Positions 6,328 through 6,419 of a stretch of DNA of 6,419 nt are shown here, piece after piece. Both the position numbers and the translations under genes were made by a program. Under the pieces are notes generated by a model. That model did not search any database. It was not told where the DNA came from and worked only from the letters and a program-made list of their open reading frames with translations. Numbering within the stretch: position 1 is the first letter of the stretch; each line of letters starts with the position of its first letter. This DNA comes from Clostridiales bacterium (GTDB taxonomy: Bacteria > Bacillota > Clostridia > Lachnospirales > Lachnospiraceae): positions 1-6,419 of the forward strand of contig DYCJ01000151.1 in the NCBI GenBank assembly GCA_019418195.1. Reading direction: 5' to 3'.

Positions 6328-6419
6328 AACTCAAAGAGTGAAAATGGCCATTTTACAGGCTTTCTACACAATATACATCTATTTTTGATAATGTGTTCTA
6401 TATATAACCTGCATAAAAT
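6316..6419. other. Non-coding AT-rich DNA replacing the 5' part of comEC
   Basis: Where comEC should continue on the minus strand there is DNA with stops such as TGA 6331-6333 and TAG 6364-6366 in the comEC frame, and no convincing ORF elsewhere. It is clearly more AT-rich than the gene and includes a 14-bp palindrome. I did not recognise a known insertion-sequence end. An element end, a deletion junction or a misassembled contig end would all fit. Confidence 0.5.
6341..6354. repeat. 14-bp perfect palindrome AAAATGGCCATTTT
   Basis: This sequence equals its own reverse complement over all 14 bases and lies about 25 bp outside the point where comEC homology stops. It could belong to the end of a mobile element, but nothing else in the window confirms that. 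Confidence 0.6.

Noticed and set aside
1..6419. CRISPR arrays, tRNA or rRNA genes, toxin-antitoxin pairs, phage genes
   Set aside because: No regularly spaced repeats, no tRNA or rRNA-like sequence, and no small paired ORFs outside the housekeeping genes were seen.

Overview
The window looks like a housekeeping stretch from a low-to-mid GC anaerobic Firmicute, most likely Clostridia of the Lachnospiraceae type. This is inferred from the gene order, the perfect CIRCE operator and the flavour of the proteins; no database search was possible. All genes read on the minus strand, so transcription runs right to left: truncated comEC, holA, lepA, hemW, then the first 27 codons of hrcA, which runs off the left edge.

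Right end (about 4567-6419): a ComEC/Rec2 DNA-uptake channel gene has lost its 5' part. Homology starts abruptly at the ISGLHM motif, and about 100 bp of stop-rich, AT-rich DNA of unknown origin takes the place of the upstream coding sequence. The gene is probably a pseudogene, split by an insertion or rearrangement, or cut by an assembly join.

Middle (3474-4493): holA (DNA polymerase III delta, the clamp-loader arm) has its own good sigma-A-type promoter. Its -10 box lies so close to the ATG that the transcript should be nearly leaderless. Next come lepA (elongation factor 4, TTG start set by a clear Shine-Dalgarno) and hemW (radical-SAM, heme-chaperone type, with an extra loop of about 24 residues).

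Left end (1-281): the hrcA heat-shock promoter region has TTGACA/TATCTT boxes, a perfect CIRCE in the 5' leader, and a third CIRCE half-site overlapping the -10. Between hemW and hrcA lies a 79-bp long hairpin.

All four intergenic spacers contain dyads without a convincing U-tract. The core CAGTTCAGC recurs in three of them, which suggests a small interspersed palindromic repeat family. The proteins are ordinary. The interesting material is in the spacers, the comEC junction and the holA start. I see no new multi-gene system here.
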